Part shown: positions 1-5,234 of the stretch, in pieces | Numbering within the stretch: position 1 is the stretch's first letter | How the letters are laid out: each line of letters opens with the position of its first letter | Assembly (NCBI GenBank): GCA_946544695.1 | Contig: CAMNMO010000204.1 | Coordinates: 1 to 5,615, forward strand | Source of the DNA: an uncultured Ruminococcus sp. | GTDB lineage: Bacteria; Bacillota; Clostridia; Oscillospirales; Ruminococcaceae | Length of the DNA stretch: 5,615 bases | Direction: 5' to 3' | The notes under the pieces: generated by a model | Databases searched by the model: none | What the model was told of the DNA's origin: nothing | What the model saw: the letters and a program-made list of their open reading frames with translations, nothing else | Translations under genes and position numbers: made by a program

Positions 1-293
1 TTTCAAAATTATTCGTTATCAGTGCAGCTTTTATTGAACCTACTATAGAAGTTGTTTTAACGATGAATACAATTGGTATTTTCACATTAATGCTTGTGTA
101 CTTCTATATACAGCATAAACAAGTGTTTCCAGAAAAAAAGAATTTATCGTTTGCTGGTTTTAAACCTGTGTTCAAGTTTGCAATCTTCTATTGGCCACAA
201 TCAACAATACTGACATTGAACATGTTTATGATTCCTTTTATTATCACGATGCAGTTGGATAGCTATTCATTAGGAATATATGCATCTGCGGGA

Positions 294-351
294 TTTTTTG
301 TTGCTATCCCTTTGGCACAACAATTTATACACCTGTGTAACGAGATACAAG
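294..351 (+). repeat. Dispersed 58-nt repeat, copy 1
   Basis: This segment aligns without gaps to 4261-4318, with 47 of 58 bases identical. The shared core contains TATCCCTTT, GCACA, TATACACCTGT and a final AAG. It begins just where the flippase-like coding sequence stops being recognisable and where base composition changes. Outside it the flanks of the two copies do not align. A short interspersed element or a recombination scar would explain this; its family is not recognised. Confidence 0.6.
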
Positions 352-452
352 AATACAGTCAGCTCATCAAAAGGCTGTCCGGTGTGTCTGCGGGATATTT
401 TTTAGCCGCCGCACGCATGCACAATGCGGGTGAAAAATGCGTGAAATGCTGT

Positions 453-480
453 GATTTTGCAGTCTGCCTATTGCAAAATC
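453..480. promoter_or_regulatory. Candidate operator: 9-bp inverted repeat over the malQ -35 box
   Basis: GATTTTGCA (453-461) and TGCAAAATC (472-480) are perfect inverted repeats separated by 10 nt. The right arm covers most of the -35 hexamer of the malQ promoter (471-476). Arm centres are 19 bp apart, about two helical turns, which suits a dimeric regulator that would block RNA polymerase. No T-run follows, so it is not a terminator. It does not match the usual cre consensus of CcpA. The regulator is unknown; its role as an operator is inferred from position and symmetry only. Confidence 0.45.
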
Positions 481-499
481 GTGAAGGATATGTTACAAT
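471..499 (+). promoter_or_regulatory. Sigma-A-type promoter of malQ
   Basis: The -35 box TTGCAA (471-476) and -10 box TACAAT (494-499) are separated by 17 nt, and a TG dinucleotide one base upstream of the -10 makes an extended -10. Transcription would start near 506, giving a leader of about 46 nt. That leader holds a small hairpin (AGGTC 518-522 with GACCT 528-532) just before the ribosome binding site AGGAG at 539-543. Confidence 0.75.
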
Positions 500-551
500 A
501 TCTGTGTACATACAATGAGGTCGCTATGACCTTTTATTAGGAGAGAGAATT

Positions 552-2087
552 ATGAGAAAAAGCGGAATACTTATGCACATAAGCTCACTGCCGAACGGTT
601 ACGGCATCGGCAAGATGGGCAAAGAAGCCTATGATTTTGTGGACTTTCTGGCACGCTCGAAGCAAAGCTGCTGGCAGATACTGCCTGTATCGCCCACAAG
701 CTACGGCGATTCGCCCTACCAGAGCTTTTCGATACATGCGGGAAACCCCTATTTCATCGACTTTGAGACACTCGAAAAGGACGGCTACCTGAAGCCTGAG
801 GACTACAAGGAGATCAGCTGGGGCGATGACAGGGGCAGTGTTGACTACGGGCTTATCTACGAGAAGATATTCCCCGTGCTGAGGGCGGCACACAAGCGTT
901 TCCGCAAGTCGCCCGCAAAGGGCTATGCAAGGTTCGTCATCGACAACAAGGACTGGGTGTATGACTACGGTCTGTTCATGGCGCTGAAATTTTCACACGG
1001 CGGCAAGGCATGGTATGAGTGGGAAGAACCGCTGAAAATGCACAAGGGCAAGGCAGTCAGGCAGGCGGCTAAGGATTATGCTGATGACATCGACTTCTGG
1101 TGCTTTGTGCAGTATGAGTACTTCCGCCAGTGGAAGAAGCTGAAAAAGTACGCCAACGATCGTGGCATAAAGATAATAGGCGACATTCCCATATACTGCG
1201 CTTACGACAGCGTTGAGGTGTGGGCGACGCCCGAATATTTCTATCTGGACAAGGACAAGCGCCCCATCGAGGTGGCAGGCTGTCCGCCCGATGTTTTCTC
1301 TGAGGACGGTCAGCTGTGGGGCAACCCGCTTTACCGCTGGGACTACATGGCTAAGGACAAGTACCGCTGGTGGATAGAGCGCATACGTGCGGCTTTCGAG
1401 ATGTACGACACCGTCAGGATAGACCATTTCAGGGGTTTTGAGAGCTACTACTGCATACCGTTCGGGGCGCCCAACGCAAGGAAGGGTCACTGGAGCAAGG
1501 GTCCCGACATGAAGCTTTTCAAGGCGGTAAACAGGCGTCTGGGCGAGCTGGACATAATTGCGGAGGACTTGGGTTTCCTGACAAAGAAGGTAGTAAAGAT
1601 GCTGGACGCCGCAGGCTATCCGGGCATGAAGATACTGGAATTTGCCTTTGGCGGTGACAGCACGAATGTCTACCTGCCCCACAACTACCGCACGGCGAAC
1701 AGTATATGCTACACGGGCACGCACGACAACGAGACTGCGCTGGGCTGGATAAAGACCTGCGACAAAAAGACTGCCGAGCATTGCAGGAAGTATCTGGGCG
1801 TCAAGAATGACACAGATGTGCCGTGGGCGCTCATAAGGCTGTGCTGGTCCAGCGTGTGCGACACTGCGATAGCGCAGATGCAGGACCTGCTGGAGCTGGA
1901 TTCTTCCGCCCGAATGAACACGCCGTCTACCGTTGGCACAAACTGGAAATGGCGTCTTGAAAGCGCAGACCTGCTCACCGACAAGCTGAGCGGCAGGCTG
2001 GCGGAGCTGACCGAGCTTTACGGCAGAGCGCCTGCGGGAAAGTCCGCTAAGGCAAAGGAAGCTCAGGTATCTGAGGACGAGGAATAA
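552..2087 (+). CDS. malQ: 4-alpha-glucanotransferase (amylomaltase, GH77)
   Basis: Transfers alpha-1,4-glucan chains between maltodextrins with release of glucose (disproportionating enzyme, EC 2.4.1.25), a cytosolic step of maltodextrin and glycogen use. The 511-aa length fits the short type-I (Thermus aquaticus-like) enzymes. The N-terminus has the family block around SSLPNGYGIG and LPVSPTSYGDSPYQ (residues 12-56). The (beta/alpha)8 barrel carries the nucleophile D291 in VRIDHFRGF, the acid/base E338 in IIAEDLG, and H391-D392 in TGTHDNET. The RMNTPST...NWKWR block (454-468) is typical of the C-terminal end. All catalytic residues are present, so it should be active. After about residue 491 comes a charged Lys/Glu tail (SAKAKEAQVSEDEE) beyond the usual family end. 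The start is fixed by AGGAG 8 nt upstream and by the GILMHISSLP opening. It has its own promoter at 471-499; no glycogen phosphorylase or other mal gene is in the window. Confidence 0.95.
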   Translation: MRKSGILMHISSLPNGYGIGKMGKEAYDFVDFLARSKQSCWQILPVSPTSYGDSPYQSFSIHAGNPYFIDFETLEKDGYLKPEDYKEISWGDDRGSVDYGLIYEKIFPVLRAAHKRFRKSPAKGYARFVIDNKDWVYDYGLFMALKFSHGGKAWYEWEEPLKMHKGKAVRQAAKDYADDIDFWCFVQYEYFRQWKKLKKYANDRGIKIIGDIPIYCAYDSVEVWATPEYFYLDKDKRPIEVAGCPPDVFSEDGQLWGNPLYRWDYMAKDKYRWWIERIRAAFEMYDTVRIDHFRGFESYYCIPFGAPNARKGHWSKGPDMKLFKAVNRRLGELDIIAEDLGFLTKKVVKMLDAAGYPGMKILEFAFGGDSTNVYLPHNYRTANSICYTGTHDNETALGWIKTCDKKTAEHCRKYLGVKNDTDVPWALIRLCWSSVCDTAIAQMQDLLELDSSARMNTPSTVGTNWKWRLESADLLTDKLSGRLAELTELYGRAPAGKSAKAKEAQVSEDEE

Positions 2088-2202
2088 ATGTCCCCGCCGT
2101 GACTCTGCGTCATTGTCGGGTGCGCACTGTGCGCAGGGCGGGCGGGTGGGCTCGCAGAATGAGCCGAGAATGGGTGGATACACCACTTAGGAGGTAAGCT
2201 GC
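2088..2202 (+). other. Hairpin-rich G+C-rich gap between malQ and the small-gene cluster
   Basis: No gene is supported here. Several short stems lie in tandem: TGCGCA 2121-2126 with 2130-2135 (3-nt loop), GGCTC 2149-2153 with GAGCC 2161-2165, and GGTG 2173-2176 with CACC 2181-2184. The last is 4 nt before a near-perfect ribosome binding site, AGGAGGT (2189-2195). No T-run follows any stem, so this is not a canonical terminator, and no convincing promoter is visible. Read-through from malQ is therefore likely. The stems could tune translation of the next gene or protect mRNA ends; this is inference. Confidence 0.4.
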
Positions 2203-2487
2203 ATGCCCGACGAAAAATGGCTGGCAGAGGTGGAAAACCTTGACGAATATTTTGAAAAGACCGTGATCTGCGGCAAAAAGCTTGTGCGCTATCAGCGCAG
2301 GGACGGCGACTTCATAAACTTCACGGTGCCCGATACCGACTGCCATATACCCATCTGCAATTCGGGTTTCGGGGACGGCACCTACCCTGTTTATCAGGGC
2401 TATGATGAGGACGGCAGCATCTGTCGGGCAGTGATACAGTTCATCGACATCGAAGCGGCTTACGGAAGTACGGAGGAAGAAGAATGA
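2203..2487 (+). CDS. Small acidic protein with a DUF4241-like C-terminal motif
   Basis: A 94-aa soluble protein with no signal peptide or membrane segment. The second half reads SGFGDGTYPVYQGYDEDG (residues 54-71) followed by a hydrophobic strand (AVIQFIDIE). This recalls the G(F/W)GDGSYPVYWG...DG...VIDF signature that I know from the C-terminal part of DUF4241 proteins, which are normally about twice this length. The protein would be a short version or a C-terminal-half homologue. It ends in an acidic EEEE tail. The start is well set: AGGAGGT lies 7 nt upstream of ATG. Its stop overlaps the start of the next gene (ATGA at 2484-2487), implying translational coupling. Function is unknown. The family assignment is from memory of the motif and is only moderately sure; existence as a gene is much surer. 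Confidence 0.8.
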   Translation: MPDEKWLAEVENLDEYFEKTVICGKKLVRYQRRDGDFINFTVPDTDCHIPICNSGFGDGTYPVYQGYDEDGSICRAVIQFIDIEAAYGSTEEEE

Positions 2488-2945
2488 CTGCATTCAGGGA
2501 ACTTATCGAAAAAAATCCCGATATAGAATTTGTGATACACACTCGTTCCGCTGAGGAACTGGAAGAACTTGTGACTGCGCTGGAGGAACTGGGCTACGAG
2601 TTCTGCCTGCCGTTTCTCGGGACTATCCGTGAGAAGGCAGCAGAGTTCTCAGCTGAGGACGGACCCGACGGCTGCTGGCGGATATCCCCCGAAAAGACGG
2701 TATCCTATAACCCATCGGTGGAGCACTGGCGGCTTTACACCAACGATATCGCAGAAAAGCGTGACGGTGAGATAGCGTTCAACGAGGGCGACTACACCCC
2801 CGAAGATGCCGCCATCGAAAAGCGCAAGCTTGCCTTTCAGTTCTTTGAGGACGAGGACAAGCAGTACGCCCGCAGGATATTCGGGTTTGAAAATGCAGAC
2901 GACAGCGAGATACAGGCATGGCTTGACGAAAGGTTCGGCAAATAA
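2484..2945 (+). CDS. Hypothetical cytosolic protein, 153 aa
   Basis: I do not recognise a family. The protein is acidic and soluble, without signal or membrane segments. It opens with a strand-helix-strand pattern (IEFVIHTRS, then the Glu/Leu-rich helix AEELEELVTALEELGYEF), has a Trp-containing middle (CWRISPEK...VEHWRLYTND, about residues 64-89), and ends in charged helices (IEKRKLAFQFFEDEDKQYARRIFG) and WLDERFGK. The ATG sits inside the ATGA overlap with the upstream gene, and GGAGG at about 2474-2478 within that gene supplies a binding site. The four-base overlap and matching codon use indicate that the two proteins are made together and may interact. That is context only, with no direct evidence of function. 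Confidence 0.8.
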   Translation: MTAFRELIEKNPDIEFVIHTRSAEELEELVTALEELGYEFCLPFLGTIREKAAEFSAEDGPDGCWRISPEKTVSYNPSVEHWRLYTNDIAEKRDGEIAFNEGDYTPEDAAIEKRKLAFQFFEDEDKQYARRIFGFENADDSEIQAWLDERFGK

Positions 2946-2963
2946 CGGACGGGAGGCTGCGAT

Positions 2964-3632
2964 ATGGACAGCGGAAAAATTTCTGTAAGGCGTTTTTTCC
3001 TTAATCTGGGACTTCTGGGTATATTCATCTCAATGGTGTCAGCGGGAATGACATTCTATGAAAACAAGACATTCTACGCTGCTGTTGAAGGCACTGTCAA
3101 AGAGATCAGGGTAAACAAAAAAACCGACAACTATACCGAATACGAACCTATGGTGGAATACACCTACAACGGCAAGACATACCTTGACTACGGCTTTTAC
3201 GCAAAGGGTCAGAATTACACCGAGACCACCTCGATGCAGGTGGGCGACAGTGCGACCTATTACATCGAAAAAAGCTACCCCAAAAGTCTTACAATGCCAA
3301 ACGAATACTGGGACACTTTGCTGATGCTTGTGCCGTCGCTGATACTCACAGCTGTCTGCTGCAAGGCATTCAAGGGCTACAAGCAGGACTTCCTTGTGCG
3401 CTACAAGCCCTTTGTCATCGTGACTGTCTCGGTGCAGGCGCTTTGCACAGCCATCATGCCGCCTGTTTACTACCACATCGAAACTGCTGAAAGGGGCGGC
3501 TTCATGCCGGGACTTGATGCGTTGGGCGATCTTCTGGGACTTATAGCGGTGCTTGCGCTGATATCGCTGGGGCTTATCATAATGTGGATCGCAGCGACTG
3601 TCAGATACGTGAAAAGCAGAAGATCGGCTTGA
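2964..3632 (+). CDS. DUF3592-type membrane protein with four TM segments
   Basis: A 222-aa integral membrane protein. TM1 lies at about residues 11-31. It is followed by a beta-rich domain (about 38-112) containing AVEGTVKEIRVNKK, MVEYTYNGKTYLDYG and MQVGDSATYYIEKSYPKS. This order (ATGTV..., VEY..DGKTY, ..VGD.V.V.YDP..P) is the DUF3592 pattern, a small domain of unknown function. TM2 (about 118-135), TM3 (149-170) and TM4 (187-213) follow, with a short basic tail KSRRSA that should be cytoplasmic. The start is set by GGGAGG, 7 nt before ATG. It lies 18 nt after the previous stop and is followed by the terminator at 3666-3701, so it closes the rightward transcription unit. Biochemical role unknown. 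Confidence 0.85.
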   Translation: MDSGKISVRRFFLNLGLLGIFISMVSAGMTFYENKTFYAAVEGTVKEIRVNKKTDNYTEYEPMVEYTYNGKTYLDYGFYAKGQNYTETTSMQVGDSATYYIEKSYPKSLTMPNEYWDTLLMLVPSLILTAVCCKAFKGYKQDFLVRYKPFVIVTVSVQALCTAIMPPVYYHIETAERGGFMPGLDALGDLLGLIAVLALISLGLIIMWIAATVRYVKSRRSA

Positions 3633-3665
3633 CACCCACAAATTTCCACCGAACACAGACAGCAC

Positions 3666-3701
3666 AAAGGACGGTGCGCACACAGCGTACCGCCCTTTTT
3701 T
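3666..3701 (+). terminator. Intrinsic terminator of the malQ-to-DUF3592 unit
   Basis: AAAGG-A-CGGTGCGC (3666-3679) pairs with GCGTACCG-C-CCTTT (3685-3698) around a 5-nt loop ACACA. The stem has 13 pairs, one of them G-T, plus one A/C mismatch. It runs directly into six Ts (3696-3701). It lies 33 nt after the DUF3592 stop. Confidence 0.85.
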
Positions 3702-3705
3702 CGGC

Positions 3706-3734
3706 AAAAAAAGTCCGCACCGAAATGCGGACTT
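3706..3734 (-). terminator. Intrinsic terminator of the acidic-protein gene
   Basis: AAGTCCGCA (3711-3719) and TGCGGACTT (3726-3734) form a perfect 9-bp stem with a 6-nt loop. Read leftward, the stem is followed by seven Ts (the A-run at 3706-3712, partly in the stem). It lies 14 nt after the stop of the leftward gene and 4 nt from the T-run of the rightward terminator. Confidence 0.85.
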
Positions 3735-3748
3735 GTATCATCTATCTA

Positions 3749-4084
3749 TTACTCGTCATCAGTAAGAGAATCCAGCTTGTCGTTAGCCTCATCAGCCAGA
3801 TCCTTCAGATCGTCCTTGAGCTCCTCAGCTGCATCAGCGACATCCTCAGCTGCGTTCTCGGCAGCCTCGCCGACCTTGTCAGCCAGATCAACGTCCTCAA
3901 CTGCGTCCTCTACCTTATCCAGATCCTCCTCAGGAGTGGTGTCGTCTATGCAGTCATCGAAATCGTCGTCCAGATCCTCATAATCGTAATCTTCCAGTTC
4001 CTTGCGCTTCTTATACGCCATAACAGCAGCAGCGCCGCCTGCGACTACGCCGATAGCCAGTAATGTCTTGAAAATATTTCCCAT
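3749..4084 (-). CDS. Small membrane-anchored, highly acidic protein
   Basis: A 111-aa protein with one N-terminal hydrophobic helix (IFKTLLAIGVVAGGAAAVMAY, about residues 4-24) followed by KKRK, so the rest should stay in the cytoplasm by the positive-inside rule. From residue 29 to the end, 40 of 83 residues are Asp or Glu, first in a DYDYEDLDDDFDD block and then in amphipathic helix with regular Ala/Leu spacing (ENAAEDVADAAEELKDDLKDL), probably a coiled coil. The general layout (anchor plus charged helix) is like YtxH-type small proteins, but the acidity is unusual and I assign no family. A GTG at 4093 would add three residues, but the only binding site, GGAG at 4096-4093, overlaps that GTG and sits 8 nt from the ATG at 4084, so ATG is chosen. 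It has its own promoter (4143-4171) and terminator. Confidence 0.85.
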   Translation of the reverse strand: MGNIFKTLLAIGVVAGGAAAVMAYKKRKELEDYDYEDLDDDFDDCIDDTTPEEDLDKVEDAVEDVDLADKVGEAAENAAEDVADAAEELKDDLKDLADEANDKLDSLTDDE

Positions 4085-4142
4085 TTTGAACACTCCATTT
4101 CTGATTGATATCTCTAAATCTTGTTGATTTCAGATTATTGTT

Positions 4143-4171
4143 AGTATAACACAACTTGTCATAAAAATCAA
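4143..4171 (-). promoter_or_regulatory. Promoter of the acidic membrane protein gene
   Basis: Read leftward, TTGATT (4171-4166) and TATACT (4148-4143) are separated by 17 nt, with TG one base before the -10 (extended -10). Transcription would start near 4136, leaving a 50-nt AT-rich leader before ATG at 4084. The stretch 4172-4260 upstream is AT-rich and holds nothing else I can name. Confidence 0.7.
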
Positions 4172-4260
4172 GAGACCCAGAGTAATTAGCCGTAACTTTC
4201 GTTAATGTGCCCAATTTTTATTTACTTTTTGTTACAAGTCGCCAATTCACCGAAGTTTAC

Positions 4261-4318
4261 TTTTTTGCGGTTATCCCTTTAGCACACCATTGTATACACC
4301 TGTATGACAAGATATAAG
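4261..4318 (+). repeat. Dispersed 58-nt repeat, copy 2
   Basis: The partner of 294-351 in the same orientation, 47 of 58 bases identical without gaps. Here it is intergenic, lying between two leftward genes. It opens with a T6 run and ends with TATAAG, which also serves as a possible -10 box. Confidence 0.6.
4290..4318 (+). promoter_or_regulatory. Promoter-like pair inside repeat copy 2
   Basis: TTGTAT (4290-4295) and TATAAG (4313-4318) are 17 nt apart. A start near 4325 would fall at the first bases of the 13-bp stem at 4323. In copy 1 the equivalent hexamers are ATTTAT and TACAAG, clearly weaker. AT-rich intergenic DNA yields such matches by chance, so this is tentative. Confidence 0.3.
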
Positions 4319-4322
4319 TGAT

Positions 4323-4375
4323 GTATTCTTTTCCCATGCGTTCACGCATTTGCCGCAGGCGGGGGAAAAGAATAC
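4323..4375. other. Compact inverted-repeat element folding as a three-way junction
   Basis: GTATTCTTTTCCC (4323-4335) and GGGAAAAGAATAC (4363-4375) form a perfect 13-bp stem. Inside it, ATGCG-TTCA-CGCAT (4336-4349) makes a perfect 5-bp hairpin abutting the outer stem. CCG-CAGG-CGG (4353-4362, up to 4 bp) makes another, which abuts the other strand. Only three bases (4350-4352) join the two. Nearly every base is used, which argues for selection or for a palindromic mobile element rather than chance. Neither strand has an adjacent T-run, so it is not a standard terminator for the lysozyme gene to the right. No known RNA family recognised. Confidence 0.55.
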
Positions 4376-4448
4376 CGCCAACTACTGTTAATGCCCGCTG
4401 AAAAGCTGTTTAGTATGGTGTGTCAGCGGGAGAACCATATGCTTTTTT
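4324..4448 (+). ncRNA. Possible small structured RNA (speculative)
   Basis: A promoter-like pair (4290-4318), the three-way-junction element, a second hairpin (CCCGCTGA 4394-4401 with TCAGCGGG 4423-4430, 21-nt loop) and a T6 run (4443-4448) lie in order on the plus strand. The loop sequence TATGGT (4414-4419) can also pair with ACCATA (4434-4439). That would give either a weak terminator-like hairpin 3 nt before the Ts or an H-type pseudoknot. The transcript would be antisense to the lysozyme mRNA 3' end. Every step is inferred. The alternative is that the hairpins act on the leftward lysozyme mRNA tail. Confidence 0.25.
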
Positions 4449-5181
4449 ACATATCCGCACCTATCCGCATGGCTGCAAGTTCCTTGATATCGCCCTTGAA
4501 ATAATTCATGTCGATGTACTTTTCATCGCCGTTATAGCCGTCAAGCACCTCAGTGTCGCTGTACTGCCAGAAGCACCAGTCATCGTGCAGCGGGCGGAAA
4601 TACACGTTCCTCTCCCACAGCGGGCAGTCCTCAAAGCAGTCCTTATACAGCCTGTATGCCCGACCTGTGCAGTATATGACGGGCTTTGTGCCGTACTGCT
4701 TTTCGATGGCAGCTATCATGGCTTCAAGCTGGGGTCTCACCTCATCGGCAGACTTCGGCTCGCTGAGATAATCGCCGTAAAGCTCCACATCTATCACAGG
4801 GGGCAGCATGCCGTCACAGCGTCCTGTTGACTCCATAGCGCTGATGAAGTTCTCAGCCTGAGCAGCACCCTCGCTGTCAAAGCTGAAAAAGTGGTAAGCC
4901 CCTGTATACAGACCTGCGTCCATTGCGCCGCAGAAATTATATTCAAACCTGTCATCGGTGTAGGTGCTGCCTTCGGTCGCCTTGACAAACACAAAGTCCA
5001 GCTTCTGCGAAAGCTTTTCCCAGTCAGCTTCGCCCTGATAGGAAGATATATCAGCCCCGATGACCCCCTGCGGGTGATTGAGTTTGACCCTTTTGGTAAG
5101 CACCGCACCTGCGCCGCAGGCAGACAGCATCACAAGCAAAAGCCCGATAATAATGCCTTTGTGCGTTTTTTTGTTATTCAA
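4447..5181 (-). CDS. GH25 lysozyme (N-acetylmuramidase), predicted lipoprotein
   Basis: Cleaves the beta-1,4 bond between N-acetylmuramic acid and N-acetylglucosamine in peptidoglycan; probably a cell-wall turnover enzyme on the outer membrane face. It is 244 aa. Residues 1-21 are a basic start and hydrophobic helix ending in the lipobox LSAC, so Cys22 would be lipidated; a plain signal anchor is the alternative. The GH25 barrel runs from about 39 to 235. It has GADISSYQG with D44, FVKATEG (E70), AYHFFS, PPVIDVE with D131 and catalytic E133, FWQYSD, and YIDMNYF with D224, so all key acidic residues are present. No cell-wall-binding repeat is fused, and the rest matches a single-domain GH25. 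The start is TTG, supported by GGGAGGG (5195-5189) 7 nt upstream; no in-frame ATG would retain the signal. It has its own promoter with a leader of only about 18 nt. No clear T-tract terminator follows. Confidence 0.92.
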   Translation of the reverse strand: MNNKKTHKGIIIGLLLVMLSACGAGAVLTKRVKLNHPQGVIGADISSYQGEADWEKLSQKLDFVFVKATEGSTYTDDRFEYNFCGAMDAGLYTGAYHFFSFDSEGAAQAENFISAMESTGRCDGMLPPVIDVELYGDYLSEPKSADEVRPQLEAMIAAIEKQYGTKPVIYCTGRAYRLYKDCFEDCPLWERNVYFRPLHDDWCFWQYSDTEVLDGYNGDEKYIDMNYFKGDIKELAAMRIGADM

Positions 5182-5205
5182 TAACGATCCCTCCCGAACC
5201 CTATA

Positions 5206-5234
5206 ATCATATCATTTTAACGGCTGTTTGTCAA
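5206..5234 (-). promoter_or_regulatory. Near-consensus promoter of the GH25 gene
   Basis: Read leftward, TTGACA (5234-5229, perfect consensus) and TATGAT (5211-5206, one mismatch) are separated by exactly 17 nt. Transcription would start about 5199, four bases before the GGGAGGG ribosome binding site, so the leader is minimal. This predicts strong, largely constitutive expression. Confidence 0.85.

Larger units (their letters stand above)
1..518 (+). pseudogene. Polysaccharide flippase-like membrane protein, 5' cut by window edge and 3' truncated
   Basis: The frame is open from position 3 at the window edge, so the start lies outside; an internal ATG at 63 would give 151 aa. Residues coded by about 3-300 look like the middle of a Wzx/MATE-type polysaccharide or O-antigen flippase: a hydrophobic helix ending near LVYFYIQHK, a short basic loop, a second helix (FKFAIFYW...MIPFII), then the LGIYASAGFF stretch, which resembles the LGIYS/LGIYG segment of that family. 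From about codon 100 on, the frame runs through a 58-nt repeat (294-351), an inverted repeat and the malQ promoter, and the residues become Cys/His/Arg-rich and unlike a membrane protein. I infer a flippase broken at the repeat, with the frame staying open by chance until TGA at 516-518. G+C is about 31%, against about 52% in malQ, which suggests acquired DNA such as a capsule locus. An intact but divergent protein is less likely. Confidence 0.55.

Noticed and set aside
412..443. CACGCAT/ATGCGTG inverted repeat with an alternative inner CGCAT/ATGCG hairpin, resembling an RNA switch
   Set aside because: It lies upstream of the malQ promoter, so it would not be in the malQ leader, and no known riboswitch fold is seen.
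515..540. Two tiny frames (4 codons each) overlapping by ATGA in the malQ leader
   Set aside because: Neither has a ribosome binding site at a usable distance, and such short frames are expected by chance; no attenuator stems accompany them.
993..2186. 397-aa open frame on the minus strand across malQ
   Set aside because: It is antisense to a gene with intact catalytic motifs, its translation is Arg/Ala/Val-rich without a family pattern, and it has no ribosome binding site. It is a codon-bias shadow.
3039..3707. 222-aa minus-strand frame opposite the DUF3592 gene
   Set aside because: It runs through the terminator hairpin, has no membrane or domain logic, and is opposite a gene with clear TM segments and ribosome binding site.
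3777..3983. Ser-rich 68-aa frame on the plus strand
   Set aside because: It is the complement of the Asp/Glu/Ala-rich region of the acidic protein; Ser/Arg runs arise mechanically from GAC/GAG/GCT codons on the other strand.
4094..4135. Weak AATCT/AGATT hairpin in the leader of the acidic protein gene
   Set aside because: Five AT-rich pairs with a long loop; not distinguishable from chance in AT-rich DNA.
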